Below, piece after piece: positions 25,749 to 36,970 of a DNA stretch of 64,000 bases. How positions within the stretch are numbered: the stretch's first letter is position 1; the number at the start of each line of letters is the position of its first letter. A model generated the notes under the pieces. The model searched no databases. It worked only from the letters and a program-made list of their open reading frames with translations, and was not told where the DNA came from. This DNA is from Pelargonium x hortorum (taxonomy: Eukaryota > Streptophyta > Magnoliopsida > Geraniales > Geraniaceae), in NCBI GenBank assembly GCA_036897525.1, contig JAYMTJ010000017.1, positions 62,001-126,000 on the forward strand, in the 5' to 3' direction. The translations under genes were made by a program, and so were the position numbers.

Positions 25749-28178
25749 GTTAGCTGGTTTTGAATCTTTATAGGAGTAGGAGTTACTAATAGAGTTTAAG
25801 AAGAAGCTAGAGGTATATATTTATTATATACTTTAGTCCCGCCTTTCAATGTAATGTGGTTGTCTTAAAAGTACAAGGTTCTGTTATGATGTGTTTTGGA
25901 ATCACTTGATTATTATAAGGTACATTATTGGGACACCAAAGAAAACGGCAAGGGAGCCTCTCTTATACTTATAGAACGAGTAAGTCAGAGCTCTGATTAT
26001 AAAAAAGGAGCCTACTCCTAGCTCCTATATTTTATTTAGTTATACTTGTTTTTTTATATTGTAGGTTATTACTGGTAGAATCGAGATCTAATATACACTT
26101 TTTTTTTGTAGGATACTTAATCTAAGAAGGAGTTTTCCACTGAAATTTAAAGGCTTAGGTTACCCTAGAAGGGGGGAACAGACTCGGTATTTTGTGGGCA
26201 GTTTCCTTTGAAAGAATGAAATCACTGAGATTAGAATTCTTGTGTCTCTAGTGTAGGTTTTTTTAATTACATGCTGCGGAAGGTCTTTAAGAACTCTACT
26301 GAACAAAGAACTAAAACTTTTATGAATTTACCGAGGATGCCAAAGGTTCGAATCGGTATCGGGTAGGCCTGACTCTATAATGAGTAGAGGGGTCTTGTAA
26401 ACCCGGTTTACCAGTTCGTCGAGAAAATTCCCGGTGTCTTGAGAATTGAGTTTAGATAAGTCATTTTTTTCGCAGCGCAGGCATTAAAAATGAGGGCTTT
26501 TTTAGACTCTAATTGTTCAGGAGGGGTTGCCCTTGGGGATATATACAAAAAAATAGGGTTTAGTGGTGCGCTTTACTTTAAACAGTATTCGTGTTTAAAT
26601 AGACAACCAATCTCAAATATTGGAAGGGGGTATATCTCTAATAAAATGGGTATGCATTGCATATAAGCGGGTAAGAAAGTTTAAGGAGAAGTTTGATGTA
26701 GAACCTTTGGAGTTACTGTCTTATAGTCTATCTTGTAGGATTCAAACTCGTTATTGTATTCTTTTCATTCCAACCAATGTAAACTTATATCCACCTCAGA
26801 TATTCCAAGCTTTTGTAGTTCCACTTATTAGATGTATTAACTGATATAAGAATCACTTTTGAACAAGCTATGTATTTTCTCTGCTAATACCTGTTATTTT
26901 TGAATAGATAAAATATAAAAAAGCAAATCCTTGAATTATGAAGTCCTATAGTTTATTTTATATAGAAGCGTAAACTCTTGAATATCTTGTCTTGTGTAAT
27001 TCCCAATAATAAGGTTCCGCGTAGATCATTAAGGTAAAAAATACTGCGGAATTTTGGTGGAATAGTTAAAAGTAGGAATTTGCTTTTAAGTGAGTTATAA
27101 GCCCTTCTTGTTTAAGGATTTCTAGAAGGTATAAAATGCAAAGGGGGTAAGCAGTAGATGGATGGGCTGTCTTTATGTACTTAAGGAACTTCTCACTTTC
27201 TTTTTTGGTACTTTTATTCCAGGGTCTCGCCAATGCTGCAAAATATGTTATGTTATAATATATTTATTATAGGGATAGATGAAGCACTACATTATGTATA
27301 AGTCAGGCTTAAGGAAAAGATAAAACAAGGAGCCGATAAAGTGGTATATTAAAAATATATTATATTCAATTAAGGTATCCAGGCTGTAGTAACATCTATC
27401 TAGTAACTATTAAGGAACAAGGCTTACCCTATTTATTTCAATTCCCTATCCTTAACTAAGTAATACATACAAATATTGACTACCTCAGGTTATACTACTT
27501 CCTAGCAACAGTAATACACTTACTCCATTAGCTACAACAAGAAGGCAGGGAATAGAACAGTAGCTACAAGCAAGGGACTTTCCGCTAGAATACAACTAGA
27601 CTATAGAATACAATACTAATATAGTATAGCTAGAGTCGCTCCAATAAGTACGGCTTGTGCGAGGGAATACAAGTATTTCTCTTGTCGTTCTATTTCCATT
27701 TGTGGTAATCTTTGATTTTAGTTTTATTTCCAAACTAAGTAAGGATGTTAAACAATAAGTTGACAAATTCCTGTTACTGGGTCTTTAGCTTTTTAACTGC
27801 ACAGGAATATAAAGGATAATGTTTCAGTTGTTAGGGAAGTTTCATGAAGAAGATAAACACTAAATATGAAATATGTAAGAAATCCACTGAAAAAAAAGAT
27901 TAAGATGTACCGGATACTGGGCAGACTCAATTCATGTTTTAACGCAAGGCCAATGTTCGTACAAAGGATTTTGTGTTATTGCTTTCATTGATATAAAGTT
28001 AAGTACCCCGTAAAATAGAAAGAAATCTAAGGTATTTGATAGGAAATCTTTTCTCTGGGGAGATTCCACTTTTAATTGCATTTGCATTCCTTTTTTTCTT
28101 TGGCATTTTAGATATTAGTAATACAAAAGAACGGATATACTATACTATACTATACTATACTATACTATATATTCCTAA
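25749..28178. other. Gene-free stretch
   Basis: No gene recognised. TTGGAGTTACTGT at 26707-26719, preceded by GAACC, recurs at 45810-45822 in the same GAACC context and may be a tRNA-like piece. A (TATAC)6 array closes the stretch. Confidence 0.5.
28136..28169. repeat. (TATAC)n microsatellite, six exact units plus a partial unit
   Basis: Six consecutive TATAC units run from 28136 to 28165, with a partial unit after them. The same unit occurs three times at 33070-33084. It ends ten bases before the basic frame at 28179. Confidence 0.9.
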
Positions 28179-28274
28179 CAAGAACAAGGTATCTCCCTTA
28201 GGACTGGTATAGTAGCAAAGAAGAGAAAAGGTATAGCCGCTAAGAGAGTTATTATAGCTTTTCTTTACAGGTAA
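28179..28274 (+). pseudogene. Basic-peptide family frame (31 codons)
   Basis: A plus-strand frame bounded by stops. The central part reads RTGIVAKKRKGIAAKRVII, and it ends in a short hydrophobic tail. TGI-A-K and KGIAAK words repeat inside the frame and recur in the frames at 25632 (TTGIAAK), 2116 (NKGIAHKK) and 45250 (AAGIMKKRG). There is no ATG. It starts just after the (TATAC)6 array. I do not know the protein. The internal repetition of [T/K]GI[V/A]AK suggests a repeat protein or an expanded DNA repeat read in one frame. Confidence 0.35.
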
Positions 28275-28455
28275 TCCATTTCTCCTTTCTAGAGTAGGCA
28301 TATGAAACAAACTAGGGTTTCAACTTCCTTATTGGAATAGGGTCTAAACCGGGGTATTAAAAGACCGGAAGAGGGTTTTCCAAGACTTTCAATCAAATAG
28401 GTATCCTTTTCAAAATTATATATGAAATAAATATTGACTCTAAAAGCCCCGGATT

Positions 28456-28536
28456 TAAATAAAAGAGGAAGTCTCTAAGCTTTTTTTGTCAATCGAGTCA
28501 AAAGTACATTGTATCAGAATTCTAATAAAGGAGAGG
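28456..28536 (+). repeat. Diverged duplicate, copy A (partner at 42111-42200)
   Basis: It begins TAAATAAAAGAGGAAGTCT (19 bases identical to 42111-42129) and ends with 25 bases (28512-28536) identical to 42176-42200; the middle is diverged. Same order and similar spacing make common descent near certain. Confidence 0.85.
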
Positions 28537-29233
28537 ATTTCTAGTTGGGTCCTAAGAAGAGGACATTCTATTTCAGAGGCACTTCTTAATGGACGGGACC
28601 CTTCTTAGTCATAGTTGAAAGAAAGATCCTTAAGCGGAGATGTTAGCCTTAGACTGAGGAATTTCGTACTGCAGGTTGAATTGAATGGGATAGAGTACTT
28701 AATGGGGAATTCATAGTCTTAGTTGAGCTTGGTGGTAAGAGAAGAGGAGGGTCTTTATGATTAGGAGGTAGTTCTTGTGATCTATTTGACCTGAGTTAAT
28801 AGGATTTTCGGAATGCCAGAAATTTTATCGGTCTATTTCTAGCCAGGTATATAATCTTATCTGTACAGATGAGGGAATAATTAATCTGTGGCAGGTATAA
28901 ATAATTACCATAACAAAGTTGTAGGTTCAAGCTGTCTCTCTTAGGATATTGGTCTAAAATTTCCATTTATTATTAGGTAATATAGTAGCTTTGCCTTTGC
29001 CCGGAGTTCTTTGCAGATTCATCTTACTTATCAGAATTCAGAAAGGATATCTTCTCTGTATTTTCTTAGTAATGAAGAGGGGATTGCCTTTTATTTAGGC
29101 TTACGAGCTTTTTGTTCGTGTAGTGACTCTCTTTTAGGGGAGCTCGGAAGGGACAAGTTGTTTTTATAATTAACAGGGGCTCATTAAAAAAGGGAAAGAC
29201 TAGTTGAGTTGTAGTATGTAAAGAAAATCTTAT

Positions 29234-29264
29234 CCTTGATATTACAAATTTTCAAGTCTTAACT
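29234..29264 (+). repeat. Diverged duplicate (partner at 41614-41644)
   Basis: A 31-base segment with three mismatches to 41614-41644, starting CCTTGATAT and ending TCTTAACT. A GTATGTAAA word lies a little upstream in both copies, which extends the likeness. Confidence 0.7.
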
Positions 29265-29451
29265 AGTTTGCTGGGGGGACTGGAACTGACCCTTGACTGA
29301 GTTTTTTAGAGGTTTTTTTAGTTAAAGAAGTACTTAAAAAAAAAGTATCCCTAGTTAAAATCGTAATACCCGGCTGTGTTTAAGGAGAATCTTTTCTTTT
29401 TAATGTTATTATTAAAGAGTACCGGAATTCTCTTATAGTTAGAATAGTATG

Positions 29452-29466
29452 TTGAACTCATGTATT
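29452..29466 (-). repeat. T-arm-like dispersed motif, copy
   Basis: Minus strand reads AATACATGAGTTCAA, identical to 43893-43907 and 30617-30631 (minus). GAGTTCAA matches the T-stem/T-loop junction of tRNAs. No complete tRNA surrounds it. Confidence 0.5.
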
Positions 29467-29757
29467 TTCTAATAGTGTATGTATTCCCTTGTTTTAAGAG
29501 TATAGCCCTAGAAATTTCTAAAAGTATCCGGATCTTAGTACGAGGAGCTCTTGTCTTTGTAGCTCTAGTGTTTCTGTATTCTGGTGGTTTAAAGATGGGT
29601 TTAGGGAATAAAGGAAATTCTGTTTAGTAAATAGAAGAGTTTCCGGGTAAAGTCTCTGTTAAGTCTTGTTGCTTTTTTATTCTAGTACACTTAATCAGGA
29701 TAGCAGGGAATTTAAAACCAAGTTAGAGCAGCTCCTAAAGAAGTTACTTCAAAAAGT

Positions 29758-29775
29758 CCATAGAGAACTCTATGG
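29758..29775. repeat. Perfect short hairpin
   Basis: CCATAGAG (29758-29765) and CTCTATGG (29768-29775) are reverse complements separated by AA. A seven-pair stem with a four-base loop is realistic. No T tract follows. Confidence 0.45.
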
Positions 29776-30522
29776 CCCTACAAAATAGTTTAATATCAGG
29801 TACTTATTCCCGGAATTCCGCATTTAGGAAAATGCCTAAAAAGGACAAGGTAGGAGGTTCCATAAAGAAAGTAAATTGAATTCCGTGTACGTAACAAAGA
29901 AATTAACTTGTATTTTATAACAAGTAGAGCTTGGATGACTTGCTTAACGAATTGAAAAGAATTGTAAAATTTATGATACTGGAATTTGATATACTTTTTT
30001 GTTTCCTATTCTAATTTACTTACTTAAATTCTTATTGTAAAGCCAATAGAACTAACTCTTGCTCTAGTAAGTACTCTTTGATTTGAAAGGAGATAGAGCC
30101 TAGGGATTTCATCTTCATTTTTCTAAGCAAGCTTTACAAAGGGGCTGATAAGAGTAAATAGGCTTAGGCCCATAGTTTTACATTTACAAGGGATTCTAAG
30201 GGGACTTCAAGAAACCACAAGAAAACTATAGCTTTACTTACAGGTTATAATTTATAGTAGATACTCCAATTTTCTAAAAACGAGGCCCGATAGGGGTTAC
30301 TAGGATACTTGACCACTTACAGGATCTTTTTTAGTATTTTCCCCAGGTTTACTACCCCCCAGATACTTTCAATTCATAGGAAACTAGATCGAATTGGACA
30401 AAAAAAAGACAAAAAAGCTCTAGTTAATTTCAATTTAACAGATCCCGTTCCCCAGTACCAGTAATAACCACTAATACTCAATTCTAAGAAATAATTAACT
30501 GGATTGATTATTTTAGAAGTAT

Positions 30523-30540
30523 GAGATTAGAACCTGTTAC
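30523..30540 (-). repeat. tRNA-3'-end-like motif (ACAGGTTCTAATCTC)
   Basis: GAGATTAGAACCTGT on the plus strand (30523-30537) is identical to 44915-44929. On the minus strand it reads as a T-stem/T-loop (ACAGG-TTCTAAT-C). The upstream arms of a tRNA are not seen. Confidence 0.4.
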
Positions 30541-30613
30541 TTTCTTAAAGGCCCCGAGAGTGTATTCCTAGGATTTCCCTTAAGATCAAGGAAGCCTCTG
30601 TTATATAATATGG

Positions 30614-30631
30614 GACTTGAACTCATGTATT
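30614..30631 (-). repeat. T-arm-like dispersed motif, copy
   Basis: Minus strand reads AATACATGAGTTCAAGTC, 18 bases identical to 43893-43910. It belongs to the GAGTTCAAGTC family also at 37686 and 61089. Confidence 0.55.
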
Positions 30632-31223
30632 GTCTGTCTTCCGCATAGCATAAAAGGCAACATCAAGGGGGTCCCTCTGTTTGTTTTGGCGAGTTACTCC
30701 TGTACCTAATATGGAATATAGAAAAGACCCTGCTATTGTTTCGGCCAAAGCCCTAAAGAAAGAGTCTAGAGTCATGGGTTTGTTTCTTAAGTCGGTTTTC
30801 TGCGCTTATATCTTCATTTTAATAAGCTTTCAAGAGGACTCGTTTTGTTTTAGGAAGGCTTTTTTCAACTCCTTAAGATCATGAGTAAGTTTAGAATAAC
30901 TAAGCCTATCTTTGCCAAGAAAAAGGTTTTCTTATTGGGTAAAGTTGCGGAAGTATTTGGTTTTGCGTTAGTTTATGTGAATGGTTGCTCTCTAGCCAAG
31001 TTCTGAAATTGGGTGCTTTTGATTCTAAGAATTTAATACTTATGTATTGTAGTAATCCAGAGAGAGGATGTACCTGAATACAACCTTCCTAACGTAAAAG
31101 GAGTTCAGGCGTCCTATGGGTTCGTATCTCCTGGAATTTGATCGGAATGCGCACTTTTTGGCCCAAAGTCTACTCCGATTTAAAAGGTCTGATCAAAAAA
31201 AACCGAGCTCCCCTAAAGGAGCA

Positions 31224-31281
31224 GGCTTCGAACCCTCACATCTTTGTACTCCCACAAACCGGTGCTTTAATTAAACAGCTA
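31224..31281 (-). pseudogene. Degenerate tRNA-like sequence (His- or Thr-like)
   Basis: Minus strand reads TAGCTG...AAAGC (D-arm-like, from 31281), then ACCGGTTTGTGG (anticodon-arm-like) and AGGGTTCGAAGCC (T-arm-like, to 31224). From the D-arm start to the T loop is about 49 bases, near the tRNA norm. If CCGGT is the anticodon stem the anticodon would be GTG (His); shifting the stem by one would give TGT (Thr). The 3' anticodon strand and the T stem do not pair, so it is a relic or a coincidence. The core is shared with 2233-2247. Confidence 0.38.
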
Positions 31282-32573
31282 AATTTAGTGACAAAACTAA
31301 AAAGCACTCACGAGGGTTAATCAAAAGTTACACGCGATCCTCCCTTAGTTGGAAACGTAGGAAAATATCATACATGAGTGGGGGGTTTTAGTTTAGTAAA
31401 TACTTAAGAAGTCTGACCCCTCTTAGGGACTCAAGGGATACAAAGTGAAAAGTGAGTCGTAACACAAGACTCCTGCTTTGAGATTAGTTACGAATGCAAA
31501 GTACAAAAAAACTTTTGAACAATAAATTTTATAAATAAAAGACGTAGAGCCTGTTATAAGTTATAAGGACTTGTGTTAAGTAAAGCCCTTACTTACTATT
31601 GTGCTTTAATAAGCTAAGCAGTGAATTTATGTAAACAGCTTTTTATGTAAGACAAGGCACAGTAAGTAGTCTACCGTTAGGGTAATCTTTTAAGACAGAC
31701 TTTAATATAAGATGCTTTATGCTGGCAGAGAAGCTCTCTAGGAAAAGTGAAGGGGGTTCTTATTAGCTATACTTAAATACATGAATTTTGATGATTATGA
31801 TAAAATCACCTTAACTTAAGTAGAAATATATTGTTCTGTTCTTTCAGATGTATTGGGAGACTTCCTATTAAACTTTTCTAATTGAAACTAAAGTAAAGTG
31901 ATATCTTAGTTAACCGTTACCTAAAGGTTCAAAAACAGTTTGATTTATTACTAATCCCTTAGTTCCATATAAGATACCCTTAGAGAGTAGCCTGCATTGT
32001 TCAATAAAAAGTATAGAGCTCCCCCTTGGATTTCGGGAGTGACTAAACTAATACTAATATATAAAACAATACCACTCAAGTACTTTTAGGGAGCTTATTA
32101 GTTATTAGTATAGTCTAAGGCTCCTATAGGCTAATGCATTTAAGAAAAGTTTTGTACTTAAAAGCTTACAGCTTCCCTTAGGTTATATAAGATTCCTCCT
32201 CGGCTCTAATTAGAATCACTTGAAAGTTACACTTTTTTCTTGTGGGTTTGGTATCCCCCTAATTTATATGGGAATAAATTCATTTCCTATTTTTGCTGAC
32301 AACGGAGTAACACCTATTTTCTTTCGGATCTAGATACATATATTTATATAAAAAGAAAAGAATAATATTTGAACTTATAGGGTCCCCTTTTCCTCTTTAG
32401 GTTAGGACCAATTCAGTATCCAGTGTAGCTATGTCTTGGTATAGACTTAGAAATCCAGCCAAGTAAGCTTTATGTTTGAAAATTTTGTTATTGGAAGGTC
32501 AGTAAAGGAATTTCTTTGTATTGATTGCACGAACTTGAGTCGGGTACACTAAAAGCTTACATAATAAGATTGC

Positions 32574-32597
32574 CCCATACCCATACCCATACCCATA
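32574..32597. repeat. (CCCATA)4 microsatellite
   Basis: Four exact tandem CCCATA units. On the minus strand it is TATGGG repeated, somewhat telomere-like in composition, but it is internal and short. Confidence 0.9.
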
Positions 32598-33552
32598 AAG
32601 GAAGCACTGATAGTTATAGTATCTATTTCAATAATTAAGTAACTTTTATAAGATTTGCGGAATTGAGAAAAAAATGATGTCTCGTACTTAGCAGTCCTAT
32701 TCACTTTAGAGCCTCCTCCTAGAGAAATCCTCGACTTCATTAAAATCCAAGGGAACCCTTTCCTATAATATTGAATTTATACAACCAACTCTATTCAGTT
32801 TGTAACCAGATCTTTAAATTAAGAATTTGAAGAATACAAGGAGCCCCTCCTACACATCTATAATAATTTTTGAATAACTGCCCTGTCACTAGGATTCATA
32901 CCTCCTCTCTGGAAAGTCTTTTGTTTCGAACTCCTATACACTATAAGACAGTAACTCTAAGGCTGCAAAGTACAGTAACTACAGAAGACAATAGTTCCTC
33001 CCTAAACTATCTCTTACGAAATTTCTTTGATGTTAACTTCCAAAAACTGGAGGCTTTACCAATCTCCACTATACTATACTATACTACTTTTCATTTCTGC
33101 CAGTATTTAATAACCAGGTTTAGACTAAACCCCTTCAGAAATTACAATAAATATAAGGAAACTTATTTAGGTTATATAAACCCCGCTATCCTAAGGAGCT
33201 AGAAAGACCTTCCGAAAAGGAAACCTCTGACAAATCTTACTCTGATTAGAGAGCTGAACGGAAGCTTTTCCTATTTGTTCCCGGAGATCCTATAAAGTCA
33301 AATTTATCGAAGCACCCTCAAATTCTTGAATAACATAGTATTGCCTAAAGCGTTGACGTAAAAAAAAAAAAAGTACTTGCTTACAGGACTCTCAAATAAA
33401 TAAAATGAATTAACTTATTAAAATCAAAGACCTTGAAAACATCAAGAAAACAGCTTCCTTTTTACTTCTCCTCGATTAGCTCTTCTTTATAGCCCTTAAA
33501 TACGGCTTTCTTAGAAGGAGTGTTTTGATAGTACATACCTTATGACCACCAT

Positions 33553-33630
33553 CTACTTCATACTCTTACTCTGTATCTTGATACCTTTGTTATGAGCTAT
33601 ACTCCTCTTATGGGTCTTGGTAGCTATGTC
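33553..33630 (-). pseudogene. Basic-peptide family frame (25 codons)
   Basis: A minus-strand frame between stops. The core reads TKTHKRSIAHNKGIKIQSKS and the frame ends MK. It contains four family words in a row: KTHK (also 8575, 46279), IAHNKG (IAHKK at 2116, IANKG at 2520), GIKI/GIKV (2116, 45987) and IQSKS. It is the most word-rich copy for its length. No start codon. It lies next to the frame at 33655 on the same strand, so a larger ancestral unit is plausible. Confidence 0.37.
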
Positions 33631-33654
33631 TTAGTCTTTATACTACCTCCTGTA

Positions 33655-33780
33655 CTACTCTTTATAGGTCCTTGTATTAGGAGCTAAAGTAATCTGTCTA
33701 CTCGTACTAGCTGCACTCTTCCTATGCTTCTTTGTACAGATTGTCTTACTCTTTCTTTTGTTAGGAGTTAGAGTCCTTTC
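33655..33780 (-). pseudogene. Basic, Ser/Thr-rich frame (41 codons), same family
   Basis: A minus-strand frame bounded by stops, starting ERTLTPNKRKSKTICTKKHR and continuing KSAASTSRQITLAPNT. There is no ATG in the frame. Lys plus Arg make up about a quarter, Ser plus Thr over a quarter. TKKHRKS recalls THKKS, and SAASTS recalls the Ser-rich frame at 4337. The plus strand of this block (33540-33780) is visibly pyrimidine-rich and sits in DNA of ordinary strand composition. No known protein recognised. Confidence 0.3.
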
Positions 33781-34230
33781 CTATCTATTGTATTTGTTAT
33801 TTTATTTTAGTTGTATAAGTAATTACGGATATTACCTCTTTCTTATAGAAGGATAGAAGAAATAATAGAGATAATAATTCAATTCTATTAGTGTTCTAGA
33901 TATTTATAGGGTAGTATATAAGCCAGAAGATTTCTAGTTAAGATTAGAATCCCCCTTTTAAGTTAAGTTTTACTCGCGAGTTTTGACTTAGGCAATTTGC
34001 AAATCGATTGTAAGGCCTTTATCGTGACTTATTTTAGGCATTTGAGTACCTTTGGGCAAGGGATATACATTGTTTTCTTCCTTAGCCAAGACTCAGGTAT
34101 TCTAACCTATCCCTTATTTGACTAGACTTGGGCACTACTTGTTGCACGAAAACCCTAATATTCCGAGATCGAAAACATTAGATTTACCCCCACCTTAACT
34201 ATAGTTGAGAGCTATTTATGTGTAAGATAT

Positions 34231-34259
34231 GCCAGCGATTTCAAATTTCTCTTGCTGGC
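34231..34259. repeat. Stem-loop GCCAGCGA / TTGCTGGC
   Basis: GCCAGC (34231-34236) pairs with GCTGGC (34254-34259), extendable by one G-T and one A-T pair, with a 13-base loop. It is GC-rich against an AT-rich setting. No gene adjoins it. Confidence 0.4.
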
Positions 34260-36564
34260 GCTATAAAGAAATTTCCTCTGGGATTGAAAGTGAGAGTAAG
34301 ATGGATCCTGCTATATAGTCTTAACAAATTCGCAGGGCTTGTTTACCTTAAGAGGAAGCCCCTGTAAATGTCAAATTATTCCTCTTTGTGAAAAGACTCC
34401 TTATCCTTAGAAGAAAATAGGTACGGGACACCAGTACTGTAATAGTAAAAAACCCTCCTGTAAGCGATCCCAACAGGAAAAGTACACCAAAACAACCTGA
34501 CTCCTCCCAAAGTTCTAAAGAATATAACATAATTTCTATTTTAAGTCTTTATACAATTACTTTATTATTATTATATAATTCCGTGAAAAGGACCCTTGGG
34601 AAATTGGCAGCGTACTAAGTTTCTCTTTATTTTATTCCACTAGGGACCTCTTAAATAGGTCGCATTTTTTTTATCAACTTATAAAACTGGGGCACAGTAT
34701 TCTAAAAAAACATAGCCCTACACGACACGAGCATCCTATCCTATAAGGATTGGTGCAAATAAAATACTCGAGAAAGTACTTTCTTTGAGAGGTTTGCCAA
34801 AAAGAGCTGAGAAACTTAATTATCTATTTTGTAATTACTAGCTTACAGGGTGGGTTCCCTTGCGTAAAAGATGAAGATAGGATCCTGCTATAATACGAAG
34901 AACTTAAGGGTAATACTTGGAAATTCAAAGGTTGACAATTGTTAATAATTAAATGAGAAAATAGAGCTATAGCTGATAAAAAGTTAATAGGAATTTCTAT
35001 ATTTATTGTATATAAGACTTCTATGAGGTTCAAGCTTTACTTTAGAAATTTCTTGTCAGCAGTATTTCCAGTGCCATGCAAACTGGCAGATCCTTATGTT
35101 CTAATTATATAAAGAAGTCCTTATGTAAGGGGAACCCGATATGGTAGCACAGGATTTGTTTCTTAATACGGAGTCAAGTTTAACTAATAAGAGTTGCAGA
35201 TTTAGACATTAGTAACCTCTAATTTCTTGTTCTTTCCATTAGGACCTCAATGCTACAAATGAATCCTAGTAGCTAGTATTGATATTATCTAAAACTAAAA
35301 CCATGCAAATATTTCTTTTCTTCAGTACTTTGAACTACTATTCCTTACCACCCCCAAACGCCAGACTGACTTCTCAAAGAGCTAAAATACAGATAAACCA
35401 GAACCTTAAAAGCCCAAACAGGAAAGTTTTTTTTAGCACTTAAACTTGCACCTATCCCCTCTACCACGTAAGTTAGTGCACTTGGCCTAAGAAGAAGATA
35501 CTGGTATAGAGTATAGGTCTGAGTAAGAGAGGATAGGCAAGAGGGTATCGCTATGAAACATAAGAAAGTCAATAGGTGTAACAAAGTAGGAAGGGTTGGC
35601 ATCTAAGTTACTCTTGGGTATATTTGAGGAATCCTGTGCTTTAGGGATTTTACTAGAATTTTCAAGTAATACACGATATCGCGAATCTTTTATAAATATA
35701 AACGGATCAAGTTTAGGACATCCTAGCCGGTTAGAAGTGCATTCTAGGTGCAGTCAAAAAGGGAAAGAGTGGTCACGATTAAAGCCTCTTCTCTAGTTTG
35801 TTTAATACATGCAAAGTCAAAGCTCGAAGGTTGAAGACCCCCTTTTTATTTTTTTATTTATATTCATATAGTAAAAAATTCTGGTATCTGTGCAACAGTA
35901 TAACTTTCGAATTATAAATTGTATGAGACCGAATATTATAATAGTAATTTCTATTTTATATACTCCAATAGCCGCAATATAAATTTGTTTCAAATAGCAG
36001 AGTAGCCTCTATGTCTTACCCTATTTAAATTGAAATTAAAAGGGTTTGAACTTTCTTGTCATAAGTATAAAAGACTTCCCGGTTTATAGATCCCCTAAAT
36101 AGAATAATACAATAGAACTGCTTTAGTTCTAAAACTTCCCATGATTCTAGAGGAGAGACAAGAGCTAACTTTGGATAAATTGTAGAGCCTCCGTTTTATA
36201 ATTCAATTCCTGTGTGTATTCTTGATTAGAGCTGCAGTGCAGTTAGGACTTGCAGGAACAAATACAGGGAGATCTCCATGAAGTCTTTTTTTTGACCGGC
36301 GCTATTATTCCCTTAATAGAATTTTAGAACCAAATAATTAAGAAATGCGTTTCTTTTCCTAAATAACAACGAGGTAAACAAAGTCTGGCTCTTGAAAGCT
36401 CATTTATGCCTTATAGGGTTTATAGTATACAAGATAGTACATTATTTATACCAACATAGACTTACTTCCTGTCATACTTTAACTTTCATACTAAAATTCT
36501 TAATACCTAAGATCTTTATATACCTTAAGTAAACTTTTTTTAAGACTAAAGTAGGACTATTCAC

Positions 36565-36577
36565 ACGACTTGAACCA
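36565..36577 (-). repeat. T-arm-like motif TGGTTCAAGTCGT
   Basis: Minus strand reads TGGTTCAAGTCGT, identical to 54851-54863 (minus). It fits a T stem end plus TTCAAGT loop. Other tRNA arms are not visible. Confidence 0.4.
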
Positions 36578-36642
36578 AGTACATTTAGAAAGTAGAAAGA
36601 CCAATCTCGGATTAAAAAAACGTTAGGGTACCCTCTACCCGA

Positions 36643-36655
36643 GGTGGTCAACCTT
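36643..36655 (+). repeat. 13-base match to the variable arm of the tRNA-Ser
   Basis: GGTGGTCAACCTT equals 17882-17894, and 15 of 16 bases match if CG-G/A before it is included. It may be a scrap of the tRNA gene or a coincidence. Confidence 0.3.
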
Positions 36656-36970
36656 AAAACCTACTTTATTTTCTTGTAGATGAAGGGACCTCATTAACCT
36701 CTAGACAGCTTTTTAGAAACATAAAGATAGAATAGAGGGATTAACAAATAAATAATAGGATGGAGAATAGAACCTGTAAGCATCAGAAGATACTCCGGTA
36801 GGTCGCCTGTATATAATAAGAGACTAAGATGACTCACCGGACGCACTCCAGCAGGAGACTCCTTCCTAACCTAACTTAAACGGGGTAAGGAGTAAGTACT
36901 AGAAGCCTTTTCTCTTGCATAGCTCTGAAAGCCGTGTTGCTTTATTTCCGATTTGCTAACTTGAATTTAA

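Larger units (their letters stand above)
28275..33552. other. Stretch without a recognised gene; repeats and tRNA-like pieces
   Basis: It holds the duplicates at 28456 and 29234, hairpin 29758-29775, T-arm-like pieces at 29452, 30523, 30614 and 31224, and a (CCCATA)4 array. A 110-codon TTG-started frame at 32870-33202 is within chance length, has no motif, and I do not call it a gene. Confidence 0.5.

Noticed and set aside
32574-32597. (CCCATA)4 as telomeric repeat
   Set aside because: Only four units, internal to the sequence, and no array elsewhere in the window.
32870-33202. 110-codon frame starting at TTG
   Set aside because: Within chance length for this window; no motif, no ATG near the start, mixed composition without family words.
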